A stretch of 64,000 bases of DNA from Cladobotryum mycophilum (lineage: Eukaryota; Ascomycota; Sordariomycetes; Hypocreales; Hypocreaceae): positions 3,100,001 through 3,164,000 of the forward strand of contig CM071590.1 in NCBI GenBank assembly GCA_036429605.1. Reading direction: 5' to 3'. Positions 12,001 through 23,692 of this stretch are shown piece by piece. The notes beneath the pieces were generated by a model, which saw only the letters and a program-made list of their open reading frames with translations, was not told the DNA's origin and made no database searches. Within the stretch, counting starts at the first letter, position 1. Each line of letters starts with the position of its first letter. A program made the translations under genes and the position numbers.

Positions 12001-14003
12001 GGCATACCATTGCATTGCATGTGCTATGTAGGCGCTCCATGGAGTGGAGGTAGGCAAGTAGGGTCCCCATTCACAGGCATCAATGAATTAATGAATCAAC
12101 TACCCACTTGCCTACCTAATGCCTTTTCCATCTTGCTCGCCAAACTCGCTACTACATACCCTCTTTCGCCTACCTTACTCTTTGTCCGTCTGTCTACTAC
12201 CACCACTACCATCATCAAAGCTGTTGTACTCTCCGCGCGCACAGTCCCTGCATAATAAATCGCGTCCATTTTCTATCCACCGTCCTTTCAGAAGTTCTCC
12301 ACACTGGTGGCGTCTTGCCCGAAGCTCAAGTGGCTACGCCATCCGCCGCCGTCGATGCAAGCCTTACAAGCCCTTGCAAAACTGCCGTAGCCTTATCCAA
12401 CAAGCATTTTTCTCTCGGCTCCACCCAAATCCATCAACTGGGTGACTGGGTGGTGCCCTCCTCTCCTCTCCTTCTCCTCCCTCCTTCCCTTTGCCCCCTT
12501 GCTTTCATTTTTAGCGTTGTTAGGACACAGTGTTTTGTGACGAATATTCCTACTGTCCGAAGTACATCCCCCACACAGTTGGCTCAGGAAATACCCTCCC
12601 TTGCACTCCTGGTTACGCGATCCAATGCCCTCTGCTAACGAAGCCCCCCCCTCATCTTTCCACACACATCCCCCATCCCACATCCTCCACTCCCCCTCCA
12701 TCTCTGACTTCACACCTTCAAACACACACCCTTGCAGCTCTTCCTCGTCCCACAGATTGCATCTCCACCCCCTTTCAGATCCACGCACGCTCTTCGTCTC
12801 TCGCTGTCGACATCATGGTCTCTTGGTACGGACGGACGACTGAGCACATACATACATGTAGGCGATACATACCTACTTGTATGACCTTGTGGCCAATTCC
12901 CAACCTGTTTTTTCCCTTGCTTTCAAAGAGTGCAACCAACCTTTCGACCACATCATTATTTTTGTCTTGAACTTGGCTTGACATGACATACATACATGCC
13001 ATCATTACACAAATACATCATCGACTACATACTCGGACAATAACTGAATCTTGAGAGGGGAACACAGAAGAAAAAAACAACGCTTTGCTTGGAACAGCAC
13101 TGTTTTCATCATCATCTTCTTCTCCTCAGCATTTCGTTTTTTTCTTCTTTCTTTTTTAATTACATCCACTTTATTTATTCTTTTCAGGTCTACCTAGATA
13201 ACTGCGGCTCAATCATTTTTGTCACAGTTACGCTCACTGGCTTGCCAGATGCTCAAGAATCCTTTTCTCTACGCCATCTAAACAATCCCATACCCACCCA
13301 CCAACAAGGGGGAGCAACATCAACTACTCCATTACTGGTTTTCTCACTCCCGCCACCACCACCATCATCATCTTGCACAAGCTACGTTTACGTCAATCTC
13401 CAATTATCTTTCGTCTGCTTCTTCTTCTTCCTCTTCTGTGCTAGACACGGAGTGCCGTTAAGATTTTCTGGATTCTTGCACAACAAAAAAACGTTCATCA
13501 ACTCGATTGAATTAGTCTGCAACCCCCCTGTTGTCTAGCTACAGCATCCCCTACCTCCATTACAACAAACCCTGTCGCTTCGGCCACTGCGAAAGGGACA
13601 TCGGTCTGCCGATCACTTTGACCAGAGAGAGTCGTCACACCAGGTCAACCCGGTACCTTCTCTGGCATCCACTAAAACTGACGCACGTCAATTCAGTCCC
13701 CAAGAAGCACACTTAAGACTTCGCTGATCCCACCTTGGCACCCAACAAATCACTCCATCTTAAAGCGGGATCTTCTTGTCTTTGATCTGTGTTACCAGTC
13801 TTGGCTTTTCTTCTAGTCGGGATCCCGCATCTGATCAACAAACCTTCTTCCAACTCTCACGTATCACTACGCGCGCATACTTGCATCCTCACGGCGGCTC
13901 ATATACAAACAAACAAGCCCTTGCACCACTCAACTTTGCTCTCCAAAGGGGTATTCAACTTCCAAACGACAGTCTTTATATCCTTTATATCACCACCACT
14001 ACC
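12001..14003 (+). promoter_or_regulatory. Pyrimidine-rich promoter and 5' leader region of flbC
   Basis: The top strand becomes strongly C/T-rich toward the flbC start codon, with CT, CTT and CCA-type runs, as is common in promoters and leaders of well-expressed filamentous-fungal genes. Long open frames here (for example 13089-13538) come from this composition and lack ATG starts. The flbC frame itself stays open upstream of its ATG to about 13776, but no in-frame ATG lies between. The transcription start and any leader intron cannot be placed from sequence. Confidence 0.45.
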
Positions 14004-15242
14004 ATGACAATGACGCTGGATACATCACAACAGCGTTTTGGTCCCGTCCTGAACCTGGACTACCCAGCCCACAGCCAATCTCCTGCCTTTTCAAACCCGT
14101 GGTCTTCATCATCAGCTCCGCCTCAGACTTCTGCAGTAGCTGGCAGCAGTATTTACCAACAGCCGCCTGCTCTCAACCCCAGCATCATGGCTGCCAAAGC
14201 CCACGGCGCCCGCAGCAACACCAGCAGTGCATCTCCTCTGGCTCCCTACGGCTCTATGCCGGTACCTTCATCTTCTGGTAAGTACCGCCCGACCCCCCTT
14301 GGTCCTGTATGCGGCAGCCCTCCTAATATCTTTCAAAGATCTGTTGAACATGAATCGCCTGCAAACCACATCAGCTGCGTATGGAGACGCGACATACGCA
14401 ACAACGGCCTCTCCTGTCAACGGCCATTTTGCGCCTCCTTCTGCGGCCCCCTATGATACCATCAGTGGTTACGCACCAGCTCCTGTGCGACCGTCTCCCT
14501 TCTCAACCATCGGCCACGACTCCGACGCATCACGGAGATACTCTCCCAAGTACGTGGCATACTAGCTCACTGCTATTGAGTGAATCTGAAGACTAACTTT
14601 GATATTACAGCATTCCATCAGATGACCGAAGGGGCTTTGCTGATGCTCTTGATGCCAGTCACGGCATGCTCGCCATGAGCCAAGAAACCCCAAGGAACAT
14701 CTATGGTAGCCGCCACGATCGATCATCCGTAGACTCTTACGGCTTCCCCTCGACGCACTCTACAAGTTCATCCATCTCATCATCTGGCAACTTCAGCTCT
14801 TACTACGACGGCTCTGTCTCGGATTATTCGACCGCTGGTTCAGATATTGAGTCTGTCAACTCGAGAACCTTACCCCGACCTCAAGGTCTCATGGGAACTC
14901 AGATGCCTCCGGCACCGCAGTCCATGATGGGCCAGTTCAGCTCCAAGGTTGCCTCCAGCACTCAGAAGAAGCACAAGTGCAAGGTCTGTGAAAAGCGATT
15001 CACACGACCAAGCTCTCTTCAGACACACATGTACAGCCACACTGGCGAAAAGCGTAAGTCTACATCACTACATGGCCAATCTTGGAAACCCCGTGCTCAC
15101 AGTTACTTTTTTAGCTTTCGCTTGTGAAGTTGAGGGCTGTGGACGCCACTTTTCTGTCGTTTCCAATCTTAGACGACACCGCAAGGTTCACCGAGGAGAC
15201 GCCCGATCCGAAGCTGGCTCCGAAGACCACCATTCGGATTAA
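14004..15242 (+). CDS. flbC: C2H2 zinc-finger conidiation regulator FlbC
   Basis: Four exons: 14004-14277, 14339-14549, 14611-15053 and 15115-15242, with GTAAGT, GTACGT and GTAAGT donors and phases that agree, giving 351 residues, close to the length I recall for Aspergillus FlbC. Residues 1-280 are low-complexity, rich in Ser, Pro, Ala and Tyr. Two adjacent C2H2 fingers follow: C285/C288/H301/H305, then the TGEKP linker, then C313/C318/H331/H335. The third intron splits the linker proline codon. The C-terminus is a short acidic tail. FlbC acts in the nucleus as one of the upstream developmental activators that promote conidiation in Aspergillus; that role here is inferred from the finger pair and architecture. 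The gene stands alone, with about 12 kb of non-coding DNA upstream and 8 kb downstream. The start is the first ATG with a fungal context (CTACCATGA). Confidence 0.88.
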
Positions 15243-17387
15243 ACATACTACCCAACAAGGGGCTTTTACGACTTTAGGTCCTGATACATCTTTATCCAAG
15301 GTCTCGCATGATTCGAGGCCAACGCATTATGCCCCCAACTAATAAGGGTGTCACAATCAAGCCCCAATGACGGTACCGCGCTAGAGTAGCGGGATGGCGG
15401 CTAGTGAACGACCTTGATATTGGAATTTAATCAACACATGGTGTCATCTGAACACTGATTCTCACGACAAAGCACGAAATAGAAATGGTATCAAAAGGTC
15501 AACAGGAGGTAGATGGTATCGCAAAGAGCTCAGCTGTACATGGTTTGAGTCAATCATTTTGGATTCGGCACTTTGCATTGAGCGGTTTCGAAGAGCGCAA
15601 TACGTTTTTTTCTTTTTCTCTTTTCGGTACGGAGGTTTTTGATATTGGACTGCAAACGAGTAGGATATGAGATTTAATGGGAGAGATGGACCTACGGATC
15701 CCTTCCAACAGGGTGTTTGGAGTTTCGGGTTTCTTACGAAGGGTTTTCTATCGGTACGGGGGGCAACTTTACGTTTTGCAGCGCTCTACCTTGTCGCTAG
15801 CACGAAATGGGTTAAACTTAAGGTTCACTATCATCACGACTACAAGCATAGGTGGGAGCGGAGGAACGGATGGGAACCAAACTGCTCAAGCAGCGGTTTG
15901 TATTGTACACATAGGTTCTATCTTTCGATGATGATATACCCGATTCGATAACGGTACAGAGCTGTTGTTGAATATACGAACATTCGATGCAATCATGCTA
16001 GCCTCCTGCCTTTGTCGGCTGTTTCTTACATGTGCCTGGACGACAATGTCCCTGTTGATCTTTCTTCTGTTGCATGCATAACGGTAAGGAGCAAGCGGGT
16101 CCCGGGCGATTAAGCTCCTAACAACGCAGGGATTCCTTTGGAAAGGGGGTCGAAACAATCATGCTATTGTTCGTTTTCAGCGACGATCATGATCCGGCAT
16201 GTCCTAATGAAGGTGGTAAAGGGGACACGGGAGGCCCGAATCGAATATGGCAAATAAGCTTCCACAAAGGTTCTTTAGAAAAAAGACAAGCGAGCGGGAT
16301 CGTCACACGGGAGAGGCGCCACTAGGAGTCATGATAACGGCATTTCCTTCCAGCTTCACTCGATGAAATGTTTCCGGTAGCTGAACGGCTGAGGGGAACT
16401 GCCTCGATGGTAAGGATGGCATGAGTTGTATTGACCCGCTTAGGATAAATCTAGTGATTACGAATAACAAGTTATGGGATTTTGGTTTGAGTTGGACGTT
16501 TGTTATGTCTTGCATCTACAAGCTTTCTTCACCAGCCCGGTCAGGTTTTTTTCCCAAGGAGTATTGATTCATGATTTTATTATCAGTTTTTTGATTTTGT
16601 ATGTTGGAAGAAAGACGAGGTGAAAGATTGCGGCTGATCATTATCTGAATCAGGAATGGGACGGGCGTTTCAGCGACGAATATCACTACCGTATGAGGCA
16701 TGGAAGGCTCCATATGGCGGTGTTGTCAAGACCGGACAAGCTTTTTAGGAGAGTGGAGAATGGGAGACAAGTTGCAACGGGCATACCGGGGCGAGGGGGA
16801 TGAACCAGGGGGAGGGAGTGTTCCAAGAGAAATGCCCATGGGGATTTGCAGAGGGCTGGGATGGGGATAATTTGAGAGGAGGAGGAAGAGGAGAGGGATG
16901 GGGGACCTTGTGATGTGTGGAGGCGAGAAGGGGGAGGGGGGATAAGCATCCGGCATAAGGAAGGATGAAAGCTGTATGGATATGTTTTGGAAGGACCAGA
17001 ATTTAGGCAGTCAAGACAAGCTTTTTCGTGTGATGTTGTTTGTTTTTTTGTGTGGGTGGGTACTACGTATACCTAGTAAAGGGGAAAACATGGTGTGATG
17101 ATATCGAGATTGTTAAAAAAAAATGAATGAATGGAGGAGAAAGAAAGGCGAGACATGCCCCATCCAAAGCTATGCAACACTGCCAAAGCAAGATGACGGT
17201 TTTCTTTTTCTTCTTTTTTCTCTCTCTTTTACTCGACACGAGGACCGTTTTCTTTTTTAGTTTCTGGGGGATCATCACTGGCCTTCTGCTTCAGGAAAGC
17301 CGTTTACACGGAGGGCGTGTGTGTGTGTGTGTCTGAGTGAGCGGCGAGATATGAGTTTCCCAAGATATGGCGATGGTGATGGTGATT

Positions 17388-17400
17388 GGGGGGGGGGGGG
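17388..17400. repeat. G13 homopolymer
   Basis: Thirteen consecutive G on the top strand in non-coding DNA downstream of flbC. Confidence 0.9.
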
Positions 17401-18007
17401 CGGATTATCTCCCGTGATCTTCTTGACTAAGAGAGGCCAGCTGCCCCCCAGCCCGGCGAGAGGAGGGAGGCGAAAAAAGGGGGGTGGTTATCAAATCAAA
17501 GGCTTTTAACGAAATCGTGGCTTCTCGGTGTATTAACTACATACAAACATGTTGTTATCGACAAGCAAGGGTCTCGAGGCAGTTGAAGTGATGATGACGT
17601 TGAAACATATGGGTGATGTATGTATGTGTGTATGTATGTCTCGTGCCCCAGATGCTTTCCTCCCCTTTTTGGTGGAGGGGGGGAGAGGTTTTAGATTAAG
17701 TGCCTACAGCGGTAGCATCGAAAATGGGAAAAAGCTACTGTATCGTGGGTAGTTCTTGGCTTGTATCATCCGTTTACCTTATTTCGGAGCGGGAAGGTCA
17801 CGATGGGATTGCATGGGAAAGTAGAAGAAGAAAAAGCTTGGCATCCCGTCGGATGGGCGCCTCCAAGAGAAAACCTTGTTTTTGCGGTTTGTTTTATTAG
17901 TCTGGCTACGTAAGATAAGGTCTTTCTTCTTCCTTCTCAAGATCCCATGGGGTGGGGAGGTATTCCTATTTCGGTAAAAAGATGAAATGTCAGGCAAGGC
18001 AGGGCGA

Positions 18008-18021
18008 GGGGGGGGGGGGGG
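18008..18021. repeat. G14 homopolymer
   Basis: Fourteen consecutive G on the top strand in the same desert. Confidence 0.9.
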
Positions 18022-18512
18022 TTGTTTTGCTTTTACTGTCAAGCCCGGGTACTAAATTTGAAAATAGATTAAAAATACGATCTTCCGTAATGATCCCGCG
18101 GATACCAAGTACTGCTCTTCCAAGGTGGTTTAAAATACTAATACAAGTGAAGATGAAGATAACTCCGCTATTTACTGCGTACCCAGTATCAGGTGCTAAT
18201 GTATAGGCATAGGTACTGCACGTTTCTGTGAGCATAAGCATTTAGCACGTACAGAGAGAGTACAGCATTCGAAACAACTTTTTGACCTACTCATAAACGG
18301 GCGGTATTCTCTTTCACATCATTAACATCATTATGCAGGGAATGCTGCTAATATTGTTGCTTCTTGCTGCTGTTGCTACTGCTGCTGCACACCGTCGCAG
18401 CGTTACATACTGGGTATAGTACTGCACCATCTCATCCCGTAAAATATGATGTGTATACACAGTATCACAGTAACGGATGTGGAAGGGAGACATGTTCAAG
18501 GGAGAGAGAAAA

Positions 18513-18523
18513 GGGGGGGGGGG
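18513..18523. repeat. G11 homopolymer
   Basis: Eleven consecutive G on the top strand, 65 bp before the (CT)17 tract. Confidence 0.9.
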
Positions 18524-18585
18524 CACACAGTGACTGGTGGGTGTGTACAGAGAGAATATCTCGACAAGCCTTTCTCCCTTACTTC

Positions 18586-18588
<3 letters not shown>

Positions 18589-18622
<34 letters not shown>
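18589..18622. repeat. (CT)17 microsatellite
   Basis: An uninterrupted CT run. It is complementary to the (AG)22 run at 19391-19434 about 770 bp downstream, so a transcript crossing both could fold on itself. Confidence 0.95.
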
Positions 18623-18626
<4 letters not shown>

Positions 18627-19264
18627 GGCCCAAGAAAGGAGAAGACGAAAAAGAAGAAGAAAACATGACAAGGCAAGGCTTCCACATGCCCAGCACATTA
18701 TGACGTCAAAGGCTTGGGGCACTTTGTTTCGCAAAAGTCAAAACAACCACGTAGCGTACAAGTACTTGTAATAGCGGATGGTAGACAAGGAAGACAAGGG
18801 ATGGATGTGTAAACGGGGGGCGCTGCTTGAAGAAGAAAAATTCTCCGCTACGGGTGCCTAAAGGAAGGAACAAGTACCGGGGGTAGAGGCACGAGCGCCC
18901 CTCCCTCTCTCCATCTCTCTCTCTCCCTACTTTTGTTTATTACCGTATCTGTACTGTATTGTACTGTATTGCACTTTACTGTGTTGCAGTGTGTGTGGTA
19001 TGGCATGTATGTATTACGGTTGCATGTATGCATGGGGGAGGAGAAGAGGAGGAGATGAAAGCTGAGAAGAGACAAAAGAAACAAGACAAAAGGGAGAGTG
19101 AGAATGAGGAGAGAGTATCAGAAAAGTGGACCGAGACGCAACGGCACCCTTGCCTGCCCCCCGGGCTTGATAGGTAATGTTTCCATCATTGTACATGTGT
19201 ACTGTAACCATATCCCCCCATATTCTCCATATCCATATCCATAATAAATATGGGCGTAAATAGG

Positions 19265-19283
19265 AATAAATAAATAAATAAAT
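19265..19283. repeat. (AAAT)n short repeat
   Basis: About 4.5 copies of AAAT in an A/T-rich patch between the CT and AG tracts. Confidence 0.8.
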
Positions 19284-19385
19284 AATAAAAAACAAGAAAC
19301 TTGCATCCTTACACCGTCCTTTGATTATCTCCACAAAGACAGGACGGGACAGGATAGGACAAGACGGGGGTGGGCCAAAGAGGGT

Positions 19386-19390
<5 letters not shown>

Positions 19391-19434
<44 letters not shown>
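19391..19434. repeat. (AG)22 microsatellite
   Basis: An uninterrupted AG run of 44 nt, one of the two longest simple repeats in the window. Confidence 0.95.
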
Positions 19435-19436
<2 letters not shown>

Positions 19437-19756
19437 GCATTTGCATCGGATCGTATCGGATCGTCATGCCATCCATCTGGGTAAGGTGCCGCCTCCCACC
19501 AGGCGCAAGTTCACGATAGGTACCTTACCTACTCTAATAGGTTTGTTTGAAGGATTAGCCACAAATTACTTGTACTTCCAGGGATTGGCATGGCATGAGA
19601 TGGCCCATCCCGTACTCTATGGGGCTTTAAGCAGCAACACCATGACAGTATATTCAAACGTAGGGGAGCGTTTTGGTAAAAAAACAAGAAAGAGTTACTC
19701 CATACAGTGCGTATTACTACAAAAAGAGATTATTTCCCCTTTGAGAAGGAGTGAAA

Positions 19757-19789
19757 AGAGAAAGAAAAGAGAAAGAAAAGAGAAAGAAA
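19757..19789. repeat. 11-nt purine minisatellite, 3 copies
   Basis: Three exact copies of AGAGAAAGAAA inside a longer all-purine stretch. Confidence 0.85.
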
Positions 19790-21404
19790 AGAAAAGGAAA
19801 AAAAAGAGAGTGACAAAGGGCAGGAAAAGTAAACAAGGGCAGTACCTTTCTTGCCCTGTTGTCGAAAATAAGTTGGACACGTCGCTGACGTCAGTGGCTG
19901 CGGCACAAGGGTTGCCCTCGCATTGGCGCTAGGATCCACATACACACATACGCAGGTATCCACTTTGAGTGGGACTCACAAAAAGCACACAGAGAGAGAG
20001 TGAGTGTGTGTGTGTGGATTCGTTGGCAACGTCATTCTCTGGCTTGCTCATTGGGCGGCGTTCCGCCTCAACGGGATTGGTCAACTTGGTGTGGAGACCA
20101 ACTTTGTGAAGCTCCACCACCAAGAAAGAAGAAAGAAAGAAAAAGAAAAAAACAAGATTAAAATGGAGACGACCGAGTTAAGACAAGCGTGTTTTTAGTT
20201 CTGGGTGGGGGTGCATAACGGGGAGAGAAAGAGGGAAAAAGGGAGAGAGGGAAAAGGAAACGGTGTAGACGTATTGAACGTGTGTGTGTGTGTGCTGGAA
20301 GAAAAAAAAACAAATGAGAAATATGGGAGAGAGAAATCAACAAGGTTGCTTACAGTGCTTCCAGGGCATGGTATGGTATGTACTTTGTAAATGCACGATT
20401 ACATCGAAAAAATAAAGACGGCGTCAAAGTAAAAGAATGCAACTGCACGGAGTAAACAGGAGATGTAATTTTCTTACCGTCCTTCCTTCCTTCCTTCATT
20501 ATGGTTCTTTTGTTTTTTTGTTAGATACACGACCCAGATACGCGAAAGAAGTGCATGAATTATGCCTCGGTACTGTATTATACTGTACGGTACGGAGGTA
20601 CCTGTGGTTTGTACATGGCACAGTGCGCTCCCCTTACAATGGGCCCCTCTCATGACTTTCTATCCCTACGAGTGGAAGTGAGTACCAAAGTACCTACGCT
20701 TGGAATAAGGTCGCCCTGAACAGCGAGAGCCAGCCGCCCCAACACACACTCACACTCACACCGATGTTCTCCACTGGGGGCAGCACACGCACACGCACAC
20801 ACACATGCCCACTGAAACAGGCAGGCAAACGCACTGTAATATAGGCGGCTCCAGCTCCCCATTCAGCGCCTGTCTGGCTCCAGCTCCTCCACTGTTCCCC
20901 CCCCGTGGGTCCCTGAAAGATCCATGGATTAACCCCCCGTCCAAAACGGCTCCCCCCCCAAAAAGCTCCAGTTTGGTTGTTACAGAAAAAAGAACACACA
21001 CCTCTCCCGTAACCGCACCATGTTTTTTTTTATGGGATGCTTCTCTTCCCAAATCATTCCGCTCTCATGCCAGTGTTTCACAAGTTTTAAAGGAAAAGAG
21101 CAATGAGAGCAATGAGAGAGAGAGAGGAAATTGTGGAGACGTTGATACACACACACGCACCCATACGTACACGCACGCATGTTGGCATGATTGTATGTAC
21201 GCGCAATCGCTTTTGCCACGTTTGATATTCTGCGGGGGGTTGTATTGGATTACAACGTCTTTCCGGCCTGTGAGATTTGACACATATTTTATGGATCATT
21301 CTTCAAGCAGACGCCCGTGTTGAATGGAAATATGTTGTATGAAGAGGACTGAAAAGTACATCTACTTGCTGTACCATGTGCTGTATAATATGGCGGTATG
21401 ATAT

Positions 21405-21440
21405 GATTGTATACTGTGATTGTATACTGTGATTGTATGC
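21405..21440. repeat. 13-nt tandem repeat, 2.8 copies
   Basis: Two exact copies of GATTGTATACTGT and a diverged third in an A/T-rich patch. Confidence 0.85.
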
Positions 21441-21884
21441 TTGAATGGCTATCTTTAGTAACCGTTTCTTACCAACCCGCCTGCATATGCGTGACAATCC
21501 GCCCATGATTATTCTCTATGCTATTTTTCGCATCTGTTTAGCTCCCTATCCTATTCTAGGTGCCCCGTCTTCTCTTCTCAGCATGTGTCCATCTACAAGA
21601 TGAGGAGGATTCGATCCATTCATTCATCCATTCTAGAGGCGGTGTTGCCGTCCCTTTTGCACTGCCTCACCTAGATCGAACAAACATGAAACTCTCTCGT
21701 TACAACATCCCCTCCATCCATCACTCACTCATCCAACCACACCCCCTTCCCAACCTCATCTCATCTCATCTTCCAAAACCTCCATTACCCTTGAAAAGCC
21801 AGCCCCTTGTATTCCAAAACAACCCCAAGGTTGGCGTGATGGTGGATCACACACACACAGACACTTACACACACTCACAAATAT

Positions 21885-21897
21885 CCCCCCCCCCCCC
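21885..21897. repeat. C13 homopolymer
   Basis: Thirteen consecutive C following an AC-rich repeat region. Confidence 0.9.
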
Positions 21898-22671
21898 AGT
21901 TGTCTCTAACTACCAGATAGGTAATCAACAATATCGTTTCCCAAGCTTGTGGAGACTTTTTGTTTTGACCTTCATTCAAGCTTATGTGCTCTGGCGGGTC
22001 ATTTACCCTTCCCCCTTCCCTCCTCCTGTCACATCCGGCTTATAAGCAAGGAGAGAGAGGTAGGGGAGGGGGTTCGCAACACACATTTACCCCAAGCTTT
22101 GACTGCCCATTCATCATCTTGAACCCAAAAACACAGCAACATCACGGCGTAAGACTCCGGGTTCTCCTCAAACCATGTAACCCACATCTAGTCCCGTCTC
22201 CCTTCTCCCCATCCCCCCCCCCATTTCGGCCGGGTTGCCGTTCCATTTCCCGGAGCGCCGATGCTCGCTCGAAAAAGAGCACGGTTCCCCGATGACATGT
22301 AACAAAAAAAAATCTACTCCGTACAGAAACCCAGGGCGACGATCTTTGGTCTGCCCGCTTCCCTAATTCGGGGGGCCGCTCCGGGACGACCGAATGAGAA
22401 GGTAAGGTCATCCGATGCCATTCGACTCCCCCTCCTGTCCGAGGGGCGGGGGGAAGGATGGTAGATCATATAGATGTTTAGGTAGGTAACAAAAAGGAGG
22501 GTCGTTGTTCATGGTGCCGTCAGTCGTCTCCATCACGGAGCAAAAGACGATTGGGATAGAGTTAGCTAAAGCATCCATTTCCTTCTCACCCAGGCTGTTT
22601 GTCCCGTAAAGAGCCCGAGACTACTGCGTACTGTGTTCCATCTGATCGGAGAGCTCTTCTTTGAACGGAAC

Positions 22672-22701
22672 TGTCCCGAGTGATGTTGTCCCGAGTGATG
22701 T
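22672..22701. repeat. 15-nt tandem duplication
   Basis: TGTCCCGAGTGATGT occurs twice in direct succession (22672-22686 and 22687-22701). Confidence 0.9.
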
Positions 22702-23692
22702 TGATATCATTGACGAGGGGGTGGGCGAGGTCATGGGAGCGATATTCGATGATGGCGACATCGGACACGGTTGTATGGATCTCCCCTTGGCCTCATCATC
22801 CAAGGCGATAGTCGGTCAGTTGATAGGATATGATTGCGTGAGGAAAGATACGGATCCTACCTATTCGACCATTCATGCCCCTGAATGGGTCTCGCATCAA
22901 TACAATCGTCCTTGCTGGATGAACTTGTGCAGGGTCAGGGAAAGGCATGTGCCATACTTGCTTCATACGTGGCAGACAGCACCTAGTGATATCAACATAG
23001 GTCCAACAAAAGTGCCAAGTTCAGTCACTCAGTAGACGCACATATCATTGTATACATGCATGTCACTAGGTCTCCCCTCAAATGTCAACCCAATTCTTCA
23101 CTCAGATTAGACTCTATCTGCTTACGCCGGCTTCAAATGCCTGGCAACTTCTTTCAAAATACTGGCCAACATATCTTGCTCTCTTCCTAGCCACGGCCTT
23201 TCCCCCTATTTGTAGCCTCCCCCACTTGTAAAAACCACTCAAAGAAACAAAAACCACCAAATGGGTATTCAGTCTTTATGTCGGAGACTGTTTGAAGATA
23301 ATATACACAGAATGAAATTGAGGGAGTGCTAGAAGATGAAAAGAATTGACATGGGTGGGACGTGTCCCTTTTTTGTGTGTGGTGTTAATTGAGCAAAGGC
23401 AAACATTAAGCGATAGTCATAACCTCGTAAAGTGACTGCAAAGAAAAGAATACTGTTCGGAAGTCGGGAAGCGCCATGTTGGACGAAGCAAGTATGCCCT
23501 CAGGGGACAAGTAGCTGTAGCGGTAGACAGTGTATGAGTACTGACGCATCGTGTCCAAGCCCAATCCGCATGGCGCAGATAAGGATATAGCTCCCTATCC
23601 GACTCTATAACTTTTTGTTCCAACTCCTATCCAAACGCCAGATGCTGATCGAAATGCATGCTAAAGATCATCTCTCGCTTCTTACACATTGG

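Larger units (their letters stand above)
15243..23692. other. Gene desert between flbC and RAX2
   Basis: These 8.4 kb hold no open frame that I can support as a gene. The first several hundred bases are the likely flbC 3' UTR. The stretch from about 17.3 to 21.9 kb is unusual for its density of simple sequence: homopolymer G runs, a C run, (CT)17, (AG)22, an 11-nt purine minisatellite and a 13-nt tandem repeat. One TACTCCGTAC motif lies at 22315. Nothing resembles a transposon or RNA gene. Confidence 0.6.

Noticed and set aside
13089..13538. 149-codon open frame upstream of flbC
   Set aside because: It has no ATG start, and its Phe/Leu/Ser/Pro content follows from the C/T-rich strand; no domain seen.
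22661..23035. 124-codon frame in the desert before RAX2
   Set aside because: It begins without ATG over a 15-nt tandem duplication and shows no recognisable motif or splice context.
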